NCBI GenBank assembly: GCA_947304185.1
Contig: CAMZAM010000001.1
Location: forward strand, 1-64,000
DNA: 64,000 nucleotides
Direction of reading: 5' to 3'
DNA from: an uncultured Bacteroidales bacterium
Lineage (GTDB): Bacteria; Bacteroidota; Bacteroidia; Bacteroidales; F082
Shown here piece by piece: positions 37,315 to 46,126 of the stretch (position 1 is the first letter of the stretch; every line of letters begins with the position of its first letter). A program made the translations under genes and the position numbers. The notes below the pieces were generated by a model. The model had not been told where the DNA came from. It did not search any database and worked only from the letters and a program-made list of their open reading frames with translations.

Positions 37315-39108
37315 TTAGTTTTCGACGTTAAGAGTCTTGACAAGCACGTCATGCAAATCCTCGCCTCCGCCCAGCGTCTCCAAGCACTTCTGAGAGCGCA
37401 CGAAGACGTTGTGATAGGAGCTGCCTGTGACGGCGGCAATGTGTTTATTTTCCAAGCCCATCAAAGAGAGACAAAGAATAATCTCGTCAGATTTCTTCAG
37501 ACGGGAATATTTATTTATTAAAGAGTGTATTGCCCCATCAAATTCTTTGTCAAAAAGCTCTATAAGGTATATTTTCTCATCGTCAGTTAACGCCAATTCA
37601 GGATATAGCAAGGTTGTTTTGATAGGCATCTTCGTCACAGCCAGCAATTTTTTCGACAGTTCGTTATCCTTAACGTTTCGTAGCCTTTCGGCAAAAGGAA
37701 TCTGATTGGTTTTAACTTCTGTCGGTACATCGGGTTTGTCATCAAACAGCTTTATGTTTTCTTTTGCTTTTTTGTTTTCAGCATTTGTCTTTTTGATTTT
37801 GCCGTGCAATGTGCTGATATACCAGTCTTTCCTGTGAATCTCGTCAATATGTTTTCTTCTTTGGATTATCGACACGACATAAAACACCGTCATAAGGGCA
37901 ATTATCAGCAGGATGAGGCCTTGTATGATTTTTATCCATAAATGTCTTATTTCTTCCTTATGTTTGTCGGCCTCATATTGTTTAAACATTGCTATCAGCT
38001 CGGCCTTCAGCGGCGTAAACTCAAGTTCTTTATTGGTTTCCTCAGCAAGATACAGCGCATAACGGGCAATTAGTGCGTTATCGTTTGTGAGTTTACCTAT
38101 TTCAACAATACGGCTTGCAACTGTTATTTTTGCAGTATGATTATTTTCAAACGCAATCTCATAGTAATATAAGGCAGAATCGGGAATATTGTTCTGATAA
38201 AACATCTCGCCGAGAACCGCACTCCTTATGATCTTTGTATTTAGATCGGTAGAATTCTTATAGAGTTCTTTCATGATTTGCAGAGCCTCATCGGATTGGT
38301 TTCCCGAATTACTCATGTTGATAGCCCTGGTCATCAAAATGCCTTCCTTTAGTTTTGTTGCGGTCTCATAATCAATCATGTTTTGTTTGATCAGAGAGTC
38401 GGCTATCAGAAGATATTTCTCAGACTCATCGATCTTGTTGTCGGATGATAATATCTTGGCGATGCTAACACAATTTAAAGCCAAAGACAAATCAGCATGA
38501 CATTTCATGAAACACTCATTGGCTTTATCGTATAGCTTTAAGGCTATATCATTGGTAAAATCATAATAAATTCTGGCCAATCTATTATATATCAGTCCGT
38601 TGAAATAATCTATCTCATAATTTCTGTCTTTATTTTTAATATCATCAATGGTTTTCAAAGAAACAAGATAGTTTTCACACGCATCCTTGATATCACCATT
38701 TTCGATTTCTCCGACGGCTTTATAATAGTGGGCGCGTGAGTTCTGGAAGACTATATTGACATTTTTAGAATGTTTTTCGGCAAGACTGTCGAAATAACTT
38801 GCAGCGTTAATGATTTCAGAGTGATTGGTCTGTAATAAATTGTTTTTATAAAGTGCTTCGGCGATCAGTATCTGATAAACATAATATTCGGTTTTTGACA
38901 GATTTTTTTCGTCAACTGTGTCGGAAACGCTTACCAGCATATCAAGTGCAACATCCGGACAGCATATCATTGTGTCGTTTATGGTTTGAAACACGGCATT
39001 ATTAATCAATGTTTCCTTGTCAGAATCATTTGAAAAACAATTGCACGATTGCACCCATAGGCACAAAAGCAATGAAAGAAACACAAATATTACAATTACT
39101 CGCTTCAC
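37315..39108 (-). CDS. TPR lipoprotein with membrane helix and C-terminal HTH-like domain (paralogue of 9189-10862)
   Basis: A 597-residue protein with the same plan as the gene at 9189: lipoprotein-like signal (FVFLSLLLCLWVQSC), ~350 residues of helical TPR-like repeats, a membrane helix at ~386-410 (GLILLIIALMTVFYVV), a coiled segment and a C-terminal helical domain (EIILCLSLMGLENKHIAAVTG). The GTG at 39108 is chosen because it begins the signal peptide; a TATTTTTG -7 box at 39113-39120 lies only 4 bases before it, which would make the message leaderless. It diverges from a DUF3244-like gene. I infer a membrane-bound regulator. Confidence 0.72.
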   Translation of the reverse strand: MKRVIVIFVFLSLLLCLWVQSCNCFSNDSDKETLINNAVFQTINDTMICCPDVALDMLVSVSDTVDEKNLSKTEYYVYQILIAEALYKNNLLQTNHSEIINAASYFDSLAEKHSKNVNIVFQNSRAHYYKAVGEIENGDIKDACENYLVSLKTIDDIKNKDRNYEIDYFNGLIYNRLARIYYDFTNDIALKLYDKANECFMKCHADLSLALNCVSIAKILSSDNKIDESEKYLLIADSLIKQNMIDYETATKLKEGILMTRAINMSNSGNQSDEALQIMKELYKNSTDLNTKIIRSAVLGEMFYQNNIPDSALYYYEIAFENNHTAKITVASRIVEIGKLTNDNALIARYALYLAEETNKELEFTPLKAELIAMFKQYEADKHKEEIRHLWIKIIQGLILLIIALMTVFYVVSIIQRRKHIDEIHRKDWYISTLHGKIKKTNAENKKAKENIKLFDDKPDVPTEVKTNQIPFAERLRNVKDNELSKKLLAVTKMPIKTTLLYPELALTDDEKIYLIELFDKEFDGAIHSLINKYSRLKKSDEIILCLSLMGLENKHIAAVTGSSYHNVFVRSQKCLETLGGGEDLHDVLVKTLNVEN

Positions 39109-39309
39109 TTTGCAAAAATAACAAATTATTATCAATAATCCACGAAAAATCATATTTTGTTTCGCATTGATTATCAGCATATTTTCAAAACACAGCGCAT
39201 CAAATAGTCGGATGTCGCCGTCTGAAAGCACCAGTATTTTCAACTGAAAGCCGAAAAACGTGTAATAATTTGTAATAACAAAAATGATTTATGTATGAAA
39301 AAACTGACA

Positions 39310-39317
39310 TAATTTTG
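39310..39317 (+). promoter_or_regulatory. -7 box for the second DUF3244-like gene
   Basis: TAATTTTG, 50 bases before the ATG at 39368. The -33 element is unclear. The 260-base gap between the divergent genes holds this box and the -7 box of the TPR gene (39113-39120); nothing else stands out. Confidence 0.5.
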
Positions 39318-39367
39318 TAATCGAAATTCAAAGCAAACAAACTATTTCAAACTTAAATAATCGACCT

Positions 39368-39709
39368 ATGAAAAAATTATTGTGTATTCTATTCTTCGGT
39401 ATGCTGTTCTCACAACAGTATGCAATTGGAGGCGTTCCAATTCAAATAATAAAGACAAACGACCTTGGTGAGGTAAAATCGCCGGCGAACATAACTGCTG
39501 AAGTAAGTAACAACACCATTGTATTAATGATCGACTATAGTTGTGGTGGTGCCGACATCACAGTTGAGACGCCAACAGGAAATATTGTCGCTTCAACTTA
39601 TTGCCCGATAACATCAGGATATGCCGAGATTACTATTCCGACATCAGGATGTTATATCATTAGAATCACAACCAGTGAAGCTGTTTATGAAGGACAACTA
39701 ATCATTTAA
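39368..39709 (+). CDS. Small secreted DUF3244-like protein (second copy)
   Basis: A 113-residue protein with a signal peptide (ILFFGMLFSQQYAIGG) and a beta-rich body. IQIIKTNDLGEVKSPANITAEV and the C-terminal TSGCYIIRITTSEAVYEGQLII run parallel to the protein at 10969 (ISIIKTSG..., AGHYVLVITLWDGDVYEGEFDV). The two are paralogues, each beside a TPR/HTH sensor. They may be ligands or outputs of the sensor. Confidence 0.65.
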   Translation: MKKLLCILFFGMLFSQQYAIGGVPIQIIKTNDLGEVKSPANITAEVSNNTIVLMIDYSCGGADITVETPTGNIVASTYCPITSGYAEITIPTSGCYIIRITTSEAVYEGQLII

Positions 39710-39843
39710 TTAATATGGAAACATTCTGGATAATTGGAAAAAACAGATTCATTTGAGTAGTGTTATTTATGCCCACATAAATAACTATCATCTGAAATCA
39801 AATTAACTCAAACTTAAACCATTAAACATAAAAAATTAATCCT

Positions 39844-40449
39844 ATGAAAAACATTTCTTTATTTCACAAAACAATTATTGCAATTTTAATCGCAGCAATA
39901 GTATTTGCAACTTCATGCAAAAAACAAGAAACCCCTGTCAAATTGGCAGAGACAACTCAGGCTCAAGTCATAGAAAAAGTTCCGTGGATTCCAATTATTG
40001 GAGGTATTGTTTACGTTATAGTCCATGTAACTGAAGGTCAGTACTATAAAGAGGTGACTTATAATCCAGATGGATCTATCGCATCAATAAAAGAAGGCTG
40101 CAAAGGCTGGGGATCATGCAGCGTAAGAGGAGAGACACAAAATGCAGCAGGCGTATTCTCTTCAGTATCATCTGTTATTTATGGCGATGACTATGACTAT
40201 AGTGGAGAAGCTCAGCTTGTAAAAACAAAAGATGGTAAAATCCTTTTAAAAATGTCTAACGAGCCATATAATGAGGATTGTTACAAAAACTTCTTCTATG
40301 ATGATGTCATTGAAATTTCAAGACCATGGATAATCGACAATCCTGACGTTCTTAAAGAGTTGGAATATAGCCGTGACAAAGCTATTACAGTTCAGGGTAA
40401 ATACCCGGTTTATACTTTAGAAGACGGTAAGTATATTATCATTGGCTAG
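39844..40449 (+). CDS. Lipoprotein of unknown function
   Basis: A 201-residue protein with a lipoprotein signal (IAAIVFATSC, Cys ~25). The mature part has a hydrophobic patch (WIPIIGGIVYVIVHV) and a Tyr/Asp-rich region (YGDDYDYSGEA). I recognise no family. It precedes a thioredoxin-like lipoprotein gene by 11 bases, so the two are probably co-transcribed. Confidence 0.6.
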   Translation: MKNISLFHKTIIAILIAAIVFATSCKKQETPVKLAETTQAQVIEKVPWIPIIGGIVYVIVHVTEGQYYKEVTYNPDGSIASIKEGCKGWGSCSVRGETQNAAGVFSSVSSVIYGDDYDYSGEAQLVKTKDGKILLKMSNEPYNEDCYKNFFYDDVIEISRPWIIDNPDVLKELEYSRDKAITVQGKYPVYTLEDGKYIIIG

Positions 40450-40460
40450 TCAAACAACAA

Positions 40461-40943
40461 ATGAAGCGCTTAATCATTCTTTTATCGCTATTCGGATTGG
40501 TCTCTTGTTCCGATTCAGCCATTGGACAGGGTGATGCCGGCAATGCACAGATACGTCAAGTTATTGAAAATCATGATAAAACAATGATTTTCGTTGGTGC
40601 CGAGTATTGTCATTCTTGCAAAAACATGCTTGAAAAGAACATAAAGCCCTATCTTGAAGGATTGGAGAAAAACAATGTTGGAATTGTCATCATTTATTAT
40701 GGAGGAAAAGATGTTATCGCCGGTTTGGAATCAGACAACAGATTGATTATCAAAGCGAATCTGCGCATCCCTCCATTGATTAGAAAAGATGCAAACAAGA
40801 CGATGAAAAGTCTGCTCAAAAACTTCAAGGAGACCAATGCGATGCCTATCCCACTGCTCGTTGATAGAGAAGGCTTCGTGCTAAACTACGACGAAAACGA
40901 CGGATATCCCGGTTATATTGAGATCTTTGAGGCCGCGAAATAA
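40461..40943 (+). CDS. Thioredoxin-like lipoprotein with CxxC motif
   Basis: A 160-residue lipoprotein (FGLVSC, Cys16) with a thioredoxin fold: EYCHSCKNM holds the redox pair Cys50/Cys53 and AMPIPLLVD the cis-proline loop. It is probably a periplasmic thiol reductase or oxidase. It is co-transcribed with the preceding lipoprotein and ends at a terminator that lies inside the 3' end of the convergent rnr gene. Confidence 0.78.
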   Translation: MKRLIILLSLFGLVSCSDSAIGQGDAGNAQIRQVIENHDKTMIFVGAEYCHSCKNMLEKNIKPYLEGLEKNNVGIVIIYYGGKDVIAGLESDNRLIIKANLRIPPLIRKDANKTMKSLLKNFKETNAMPIPLLVDREGFVLNYDENDGYPGYIEIFEAAK

Positions 40944-40950
40944 GTATGAT

Positions 40951-43137
40951 TTAGCGATATTCCTCGCCCCGCTTGCGTGGCGAGGAATTTTTTTTACCCA
41001 CAAAAGTGAAATCCATTTGTTTCTTGATCAAATCAACAGCGTCGATACGTACTTTCACGGCGTCGCCGAGGCGATAGATCTGGCGGGTTTCCTGTCCGAC
41101 AACACGGAAATTCTCCTCGTCGATATAATACATATCGTCGAGGGTGCTGTAGCGCACCATGCCCTCGCATTTGCTGTCGACGAGCTCCACGTAGATGCCC
41201 CATTTGCTGATGCCGGAGATGAGTCCGTCGAACACCTTTCCGATCTTATCCTGCAGATACTCAGCCTGTTTGTACCTCACCGACTCACGCTCCATCTCGG
41301 CAGCCTTACGCTCCATCTCCGAGGCATGCTGGCACAGCACTTCGTATTCATCCTGACTCACACTCGGCTGATTTTCAATCATATAACGCTCAATCAGACG
41401 ATGAACCATCAGGTCGGGATAACGGCGGATCGGCGAGGTGAAATGAGTGTAGAACGGGAACGCCAAGCCGTAGTGTCCGATGTTGACGGTGCTGTAAAGC
41501 GCCTTCGCCATGGTGCGAAGTGCCACTGTCTCGACGAGATTGCGTTCGCCCTTGCCTTCGACGGCATCGAACAGGGAGTTGTACGACTTCACCAGGTTCT
41601 CGCGGGTGCTGATGTTCATCGAATAACCCAGTTTCGACACCAACGAGATGAAGCTGAACAGCTTCTCGGGATTAGGCTCATCGTGGACACGGTAAACGAA
41701 GGTATATCCGTGGTATTTCGAGTCTTTCTTGCCAATCGCCTCAGCTACGGTGCGGTTCGCCAGCAGCATGAAGTCCTCGATGAGCATATTGGCCTCGTTC
41801 TGCACCTTCACGTAGGTGTCGATGGGATGCATGTTTTCATCGAGGATGAATTTCACTTCTTCGGAATGGAAGTTTATTGAGCCCTGAGCCATGCGTTTGT
41901 CACGAAGCTTTGTAGCTAAGTCGTTGAGTATCAGTATTTCTTCTTTATAATCACCTTCCCTGCCCTCGATCATGGCTTGAACCTCTTCGTAGGCAAAGCG
42001 ACGGTTCGACTTTATCATCGTCTTGCCAATCCATTTTTTCAGAATCTCGGCTTTGTCATTCATCTCGAAGACTGCCGAGAACGTCAGTTTTTCCTCGTCA
42101 GGACGCAGCGAGCACACCATGTTACATAGCTTCTCGGGAAGCATCGGTATCGTTCTGTCGACGAGATACACTGAGGTGCCACGCTGCTGAGCCTCCTGAT
42201 CGATGGCAGAGCCTGGCTTCACGTAATATGACACGTCGGCGATATGCACTCCCACCTCATGATGTCCGTTAGAGAGCCTGCGATAAGAGATGGCGTCGTC
42301 GAAATCTTTAGCGTCGCGAGGGTCGATGGTGATAGTGAGGACATCGCGGAAGTCTTTACGTGCCTTTATTTCTGATGAAGAAATCTTATCGGAGATCTGA
42401 CTTGCCTCTTTCTCTACTTCTTTCGGAAACTCCAGCGGATACTCGTATTGTGCGAGTATCGACTGCATCTCGACGTTGTTCTCGCCAGGGTAGCCGAGCA
42501 CGCGGACCACCTCGCCGAACGGGTTTCGTGAGTTCTCAGGCCAGTCGGATAGCTTCACTATCACTTTCTGTCCGTCACGAGCGCCTTTGTAGCTGCCTCT
42601 CGGGATGAAGAAGTTGACAGGCATGGTGTCTTTGTCAGGCACCACGAAAGCGTAGCCGTGCGACACGCTGAAAATTCCCACAAACTCGTTATGCGCACGC
42701 TGGATAACCTTCACGATCTCGCCTTCGGTCTTCTTCGACTTACGTTTCGGGAACATCGCCACCTTGACTTTATCGCCGTGAAGCGCCTTTCCGGTGTTGT
42801 TGGCAGCAATCTGGATGTCCTCGCCGCCGTCTTCAGGCACCACATAAGCCTTGCCGGTGCTCTTCATGTCGACCGTTCCGATCACATAATGCGGCTTCGG
42901 ACCGTATTCGTTAACCAAATCGGGGTTCAAGGTGTAGCTATATGGGTGATGCTCAATGAGTTGACCGTCGCGGTTGAGGGTCTCGAGCACCTGAAATATC
43001 ACGTCTTTACCTGCAGCGTCGCGCACACCCATGATCTTCGCTATCTGCTTGTAGTTCATCGGCTTGAACGGATGCTCGCCGTATATTCTTAAAATCGTGT
43101 TGACAAAAGTGCTGAGGCTATTTCTTTTTTTCTTCAT
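40951..43137 (-). CDS. rnr: Ribonuclease R
   Basis: A 728-residue 3'-5' exoribonuclease: N-terminal winged-helix/cold-shock regions (to ~230), the RNB catalytic domain (~260-590, metal-binding Asp residues in IDPRDAKDFDDAIS) and a C-terminal S1 domain (~630-715). It degrades structured RNA. Its 3' end overlaps a terminator hairpin on the other strand. A -7 box is seen at 43206-43213. Confidence 0.96.
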   Translation of the reverse strand: MKKKRNSLSTFVNTILRIYGEHPFKPMNYKQIAKIMGVRDAAGKDVIFQVLETLNRDGQLIEHHPYSYTLNPDLVNEYGPKPHYVIGTVDMKSTGKAYVVPEDGGEDIQIAANNTGKALHGDKVKVAMFPKRKSKKTEGEIVKVIQRAHNEFVGIFSVSHGYAFVVPDKDTMPVNFFIPRGSYKGARDGQKVIVKLSDWPENSRNPFGEVVRVLGYPGENNVEMQSILAQYEYPLEFPKEVEKEASQISDKISSSEIKARKDFRDVLTITIDPRDAKDFDDAISYRRLSNGHHEVGVHIADVSYYVKPGSAIDQEAQQRGTSVYLVDRTIPMLPEKLCNMVCSLRPDEEKLTFSAVFEMNDKAEILKKWIGKTMIKSNRRFAYEEVQAMIEGREGDYKEEILILNDLATKLRDKRMAQGSINFHSEEVKFILDENMHPIDTYVKVQNEANMLIEDFMLLANRTVAEAIGKKDSKYHGYTFVYRVHDEPNPEKLFSFISLVSKLGYSMNISTRENLVKSYNSLFDAVEGKGERNLVETVALRTMAKALYSTVNIGHYGLAFPFYTHFTSPIRRYPDLMVHRLIERYMIENQPSVSQDEYEVLCQHASEMERKAAEMERESVRYKQAEYLQDKIGKVFDGLISGISKWGIYVELVDSKCEGMVRYSTLDDMYYIDEENFRVVGQETRQIYRLGDAVKVRIDAVDLIKKQMDFTFVGKKNSSPRKRGEEYR
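40960..40995 (+). terminator. Terminator of the lipoprotein/thioredoxin operon inside the rnr coding end
   Basis: A 9-bp perfect stem TTCCTCGCC/GGCGAGGAA (40960-40968, 40979-40987) with a 10-base loop is followed by eight T. On the minus strand the same bases encode the last residues of RNase R. Confidence 0.88.
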
Positions 43138-43140
43138 AGT

Positions 43141-43200
43141 TGAGAGTTTAAAGTGTAGAGTTTAGAGTAGTTTACAAGTTAAAAGTGAAAGTTGAAACTG
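43141..43200. repeat. Degenerate TTTAGAGT-type tandem tract
   Basis: Loosely repeated GAGTTTAAAGTGTAGAGTTTAGAGTA units between rnr and the next gene. Similar tracts lie at 46282-46352 and 48434-48475, on the opposite orientation. Confidence 0.5.
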
Positions 43201-43205
43201 TATTG

Positions 43206-43213
43206 CAAAGATA
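43206..43213 (-). promoter_or_regulatory. -7 box for rnr
   Basis: CAAAGATA on the given strand reads TATCTTTG on the minus strand, ~69 bases before the rnr ATG. Confidence 0.45.
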
Positions 43214-43243
43214 ATAATATTTTCATTTTTACGTTAATTGAAT

Positions 43244-43855
43244 ATGAAAAATATCCTACTCTCAATAGCTTTGCTTTTCTGCGTGATTTCGATGAAGTCG
43301 CAGGAGGAATGTTTTTCTGTGAAAGGTAAAATCGTATCGCAAGACAGTCTTCAACCTATATCTAACGTCAACATTATCAGTGAGTTATCACATTATGGCA
43401 CGATTACAGACAAAGAAGGCGCTTTTCAGATAAAATCAAAACTGATTGATACTCTATGGATAAGCTGTGTGGGATTTGAGAGGCGGAGGGTGCCTGTTTG
43501 GAGGGATAGCATTCTTGATAATTTATTGATTATCAAGATGATAAGAAGCAACATTATGCTTGATTCAGTGGAAATTTATCCTTATCCGGATTATGAGACT
43601 TTTAAAAGGGAAATCATCAACATGCCCTGGCGACAGCCTTTTTTCGTGCCTGGAATCTCGAAAAAAGACGACGAAAAGATGATTTACAAGAAACCGGTAA
43701 AAGAACCTCCGGCGAGTGTCATGAATCCTATCTCTGTGATTTACAATAGGTTTAATAAAAGAGAGGTTTTAAAAAGGAAAATGAAGCGGAACCGAAGAAG
43801 GTTTAACAGAGAAATGGAACGTATCGGAGCCGATTCGCTGATGATTCCGGAATAG
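43244..43855 (+). CDS. Secreted carboxypeptidase-like regulatory domain protein
   Basis: A 203-residue protein with a signal peptide (LLFCVISMKS|QEE) and one CarboxypepD_reg-like beta-sandwich (VKGKIVSQDSLQPISNVNII...TDKEGAFQIKS...VGFERRRV), as found at the N-terminus of TonB-dependent receptors. The remaining ~90 residues are basic with no recognised domain. The stop codon directly abuts the convergent mutarotase stop, with no base between them. Confidence 0.78.
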   Translation: MKNILLSIALLFCVISMKSQEECFSVKGKIVSQDSLQPISNVNIISELSHYGTITDKEGAFQIKSKLIDTLWISCVGFERRRVPVWRDSILDNLLIIKMIRSNIMLDSVEIYPYPDYETFKREIINMPWRQPFFVPGISKKDDEKMIYKKPVKEPPASVMNPISVIYNRFNKREVLKRKMKRNRRRFNREMERIGADSLMIPE

Positions 43856-44179
43856 CTAAAAAATCCTCTCCATTAACTGCCACTTCTCGTCGCTTCTTGC
43901 GTCGGGACTGCAGCCTTGAAATTGTGCGACGTAAGACTCCCATTCCGCTTGACGTGGAAGAGTGGCAAGTCGTGCCATATCGCGTTGAAAATCGAAGTCA
44001 TCGATGGTGTCCATTATCATGAAAAGCGATCGGCCACGGCGATAGATCTGCATATCGAGAATCCCCACTTTTCGTTGACCATCAATGATTTCGGGCCAGA
44101 CATTTTTGTGGACGTCGCAATATTTTTGGATCATTTGTTCGTCGTCGACGAGATTTAAAGTTTGACAATATCTTTTCAT
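43856..44179 (-). CDS. RhaM-type L-rhamnose/L-fucose mutarotase
   Basis: A 107-residue alpha/beta-barrel dimer protein of the RhaM family (DUF718). RYCQTLNLVDDEQMIQKYCD, HKNVWPEI and the aromatic MIMDTIDDFDF, ATLPRQAEWES blocks are visible. It interconverts alpha and beta anomers of a 6-deoxy sugar. The ATG at 44179 is the family start. Location next to a fucose permease suggests L-fucose use here. Confidence 0.85.
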   Translation of the reverse strand: MKRYCQTLNLVDDEQMIQKYCDVHKNVWPEIIDGQRKVGILDMQIYRRGRSLFMIMDTIDDFDFQRDMARLATLPRQAEWESYVAQFQGCSPDARSDEKWQLMERIF

Positions 44180-44188
44180 GGCTTTTAC

Positions 44189-44216
44189 TTTGGCTATTGG
44201 CTGTTGGCTATTGGCT
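44189..44216. repeat. TTGGC tandem repeat at the permease 3' end
   Basis: TTTGGCTATTGGCTGTTGGC units. The permease stop codon (44208-44210) lies inside the repeat. Confidence 0.8.
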
Positions 44217-44621
44217 TTTTCGGGCTCGCAAACCATAAACAGCGACTATTATAAAACATATAAATGGCAAAACATAGCTTACATTGACGGCAGGGTGACC
44301 AAAAACAGTGCCAAAATCGATTATCATACCTTGCAGCGGCGGCATAAGTGCTCCGCCGACGATTGCCATCACGAGAAAAGCTGCACCGAGAGAGGCATCT
44401 TCAAGACTGACTTTTTCCAATGCAGTTCCATAAATCGTCGGGAACATCAGGCTCATGAAGAGACTAATGCCGATGAGGCAATATAAACCAAGTTTTCCAA
44501 CAATCAATATCGCGGCAAGCGAACAAATCGCGGCAAGAATACCGAAAACAGTCAATAATCGACGTCCATCGACATATTTCATCAGGAAGGTGGAGATGAA
44601 GCGGCCACAAAGGAAGAGGCA

Positions 44622-44827
44622 CATCGCGATGATGTTGTAGTTTTGTGCTGTAGCTTTGCTAATTCCAAGATTATCAGCGTATTGAATGATGAAAGTCCAG
44701 ACCATAATCTGGGCGGCGACGTAGCATCGCGATGATGTTGTAGTTTTGTGCTGTAGCTTTGCTAATTCCAAGATTATCAGCGTATTGAATGATGAAAGTC
44801 CAGACCATAATCTGGGCGGCGACGTAG
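44622..44827. repeat. Perfect 103-bp tandem duplication inside fucP
   Basis: Bases 44622-44724 are repeated without a difference at 44725-44827. 103 is not a multiple of three, so the duplication shifts the permease frame. Confidence 0.95.
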
Positions 44828-44889
44828 AACACTTGGGCGATGACGCCTTCGCGGTAGACTTTGTTTTGCCAGAGATGTCGCAAAGTTAC

Positions 44890-44983
44890 TTTGGCTGTTG
44901 GCTGTTGGTTATTGGCTTTATCGGCCGTTGGCTGTTGGCTATTGGCTTTTTTGGCCGTTGGCTGTTGGCCGTTGGCTGTTGGC
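44890..44983. repeat. TTGGC tandem repeat inside fucP
   Basis: About a dozen TTGGC(T/C)(A/G) units. On the minus strand they encode the loop segment GQQPTAKKANSQQPTADKAN of the permease. Confidence 0.9.
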
Positions 44984-45643
44984 ACTTTTACCAATGTTAT
45001 GATGATTAGCATTATGATAACGACGACGCCCAAAGCGACGTATGGGTCGCGGATGACTGCTAAATCGTGAAGGCGGATGTCTGCCTTTTCGGCTTCGGTG
45101 AGCATTGGAAAGAGAATGTTTCCGGCTGCATCGCGCTTGTCGCTCAACAAGTTAGGAAGAACTATCATTGAGGCAACTGCCATTCCTGCCAGAGAACCCA
45201 TAGGATTGAAGGCTTGTGCCAGATTCAAGCGGCGGGTAGCATTTTCTTTGTTACCTAAAGACAAAATAAACGGGTTTGCGGTAGTTTCGAGAAATGCCAA
45301 TCCGAATGTCAGGATATACAAGCTAAAACAGAAAAATGTGAAGCTTTGTCGGGCTGCAGCCGGGATGAAAAGCAGTGCACCGACTGCGTAAAGCGCCAAG
45401 CCGAGCAGAATTCCGCTTTTATAGCTGTATTTTCTGATGAAAAACGCCGCTGGTATTGCCATCGTGGCATAGCCGCCATAGAAAGCAAACTGTATGAGAG
45501 ATGCTTTCGCTGCCGGCAGTTCCATTAAAGTCTGGAACGCCGCCACCATCGGATTGGTGATGTCGTTTGCAAAGCCCCAAAGCGCAAAGAGCGTGGTGAT
45601 GGCAATAAACGGAATTAAAAACCGACGCTCAATGAGCGTATTC

Positions 45644-46126
45644 TTGGCTATTGGCATTTGGCTATTATCGGCTATTGGCTGTTGGCTATTGGCTGTTGGC
45701 ATTTTAAACTATTTTAATTTTGAGATAAAAGTGTTTAATTGACGCTCAAGAGATTGAAGCTCTTTAATTGTTGCATCATATACCTCATCAGTGATATAAC
45801 CACGTCGTTTTGCTATTAAAAGTTGTGTTTCAACCTCAAAAGCTGAGCCAATTGATATCTCGAGATAATGTGCAAATTCCAATGTTGAAGTCCTTGAAGA
45901 CCCTTCTGCAATGTTTGAAGATATTGAAACGACCGCTCTTCTTAATTGATCACTCAATGCATACAATTCAAATTTAGGAAAATCATCGCAGATCTTATAA
46001 ACTTTATCTGCAATATCAACCGCCCTTTGCCATATTTCATATTGTCTAAAATTCCTCATTCTTTGATTGTTTTATTATGTTAATTATCGCGTAGCGATGC
46101 CAACGGCCAATGGCCAAAAGCCAAAA
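45644..46126. mobile_element. TTGGC inverted-repeat unit carrying a four-helix-bundle gene
   Basis: The left arm 45644-45702 has TTGGC units (GGCTATTGGCTGTTGGC). The right arm 46096-46126 has the inverse (GCCAACGGCCAATGGCC). Between them is one small ORF (45709-46059). A copy with the same arms but only a ~30-base centre lies at 47353-47445. I infer a gene-carrying and an empty form of one element; mobility is not shown. Confidence 0.5.
45709..46059 (-). CDS. Four-helix-bundle protein (23S rRNA intervening-sequence/S23 family)
   Basis: A 116-residue all-helical protein of the TIGR02436/PF05635 family. It starts MRNFRQYEIWQRAVDIADKVY and has the conserved LSDQLRRAVVSISSNIAEGSSR block. The family was first seen in intervening sequences inside 23S rRNA genes and is also a common orphan in Bacteroidetes, with no proven function. 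It lies inside the fucose cluster and is flanked by inverted TTGGC repeats, so it is probably an insertion. Confidence 0.9.
   Translation of the reverse strand: MRNFRQYEIWQRAVDIADKVYKICDDFPKFELYALSDQLRRAVVSISSNIAEGSSRTSTLEFAHYLEISIGSAFEVETQLLIAKRRGYITDEVYDATIKELQSLERQLNTFISKLK

Larger units (their letters stand above)
44208..45702 (-). pseudogene. fucP: L-fucose permease, frameshifted by a 103-bp tandem duplication
   Basis: An MFS transporter of the FucP family: FALWGFANDITNPMV is the family signature and twelve helices would be present. The 5' part (45702-44674) reads 326 native residues and then runs out of frame after NYNIIAM. The 3' part (to 44208) continues with CLFLCGRFISTFL in another frame. 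Removing one copy of the perfect repeat 44622-44724/44725-44827 restores one frame of ~463 residues. The N-terminus (MPTANSQQPIADNSQ) and a middle loop (about residues 239-270) are encoded by TTGGC repeats. It is either a recent inactivating mutation or an assembly error. Confidence 0.85.
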
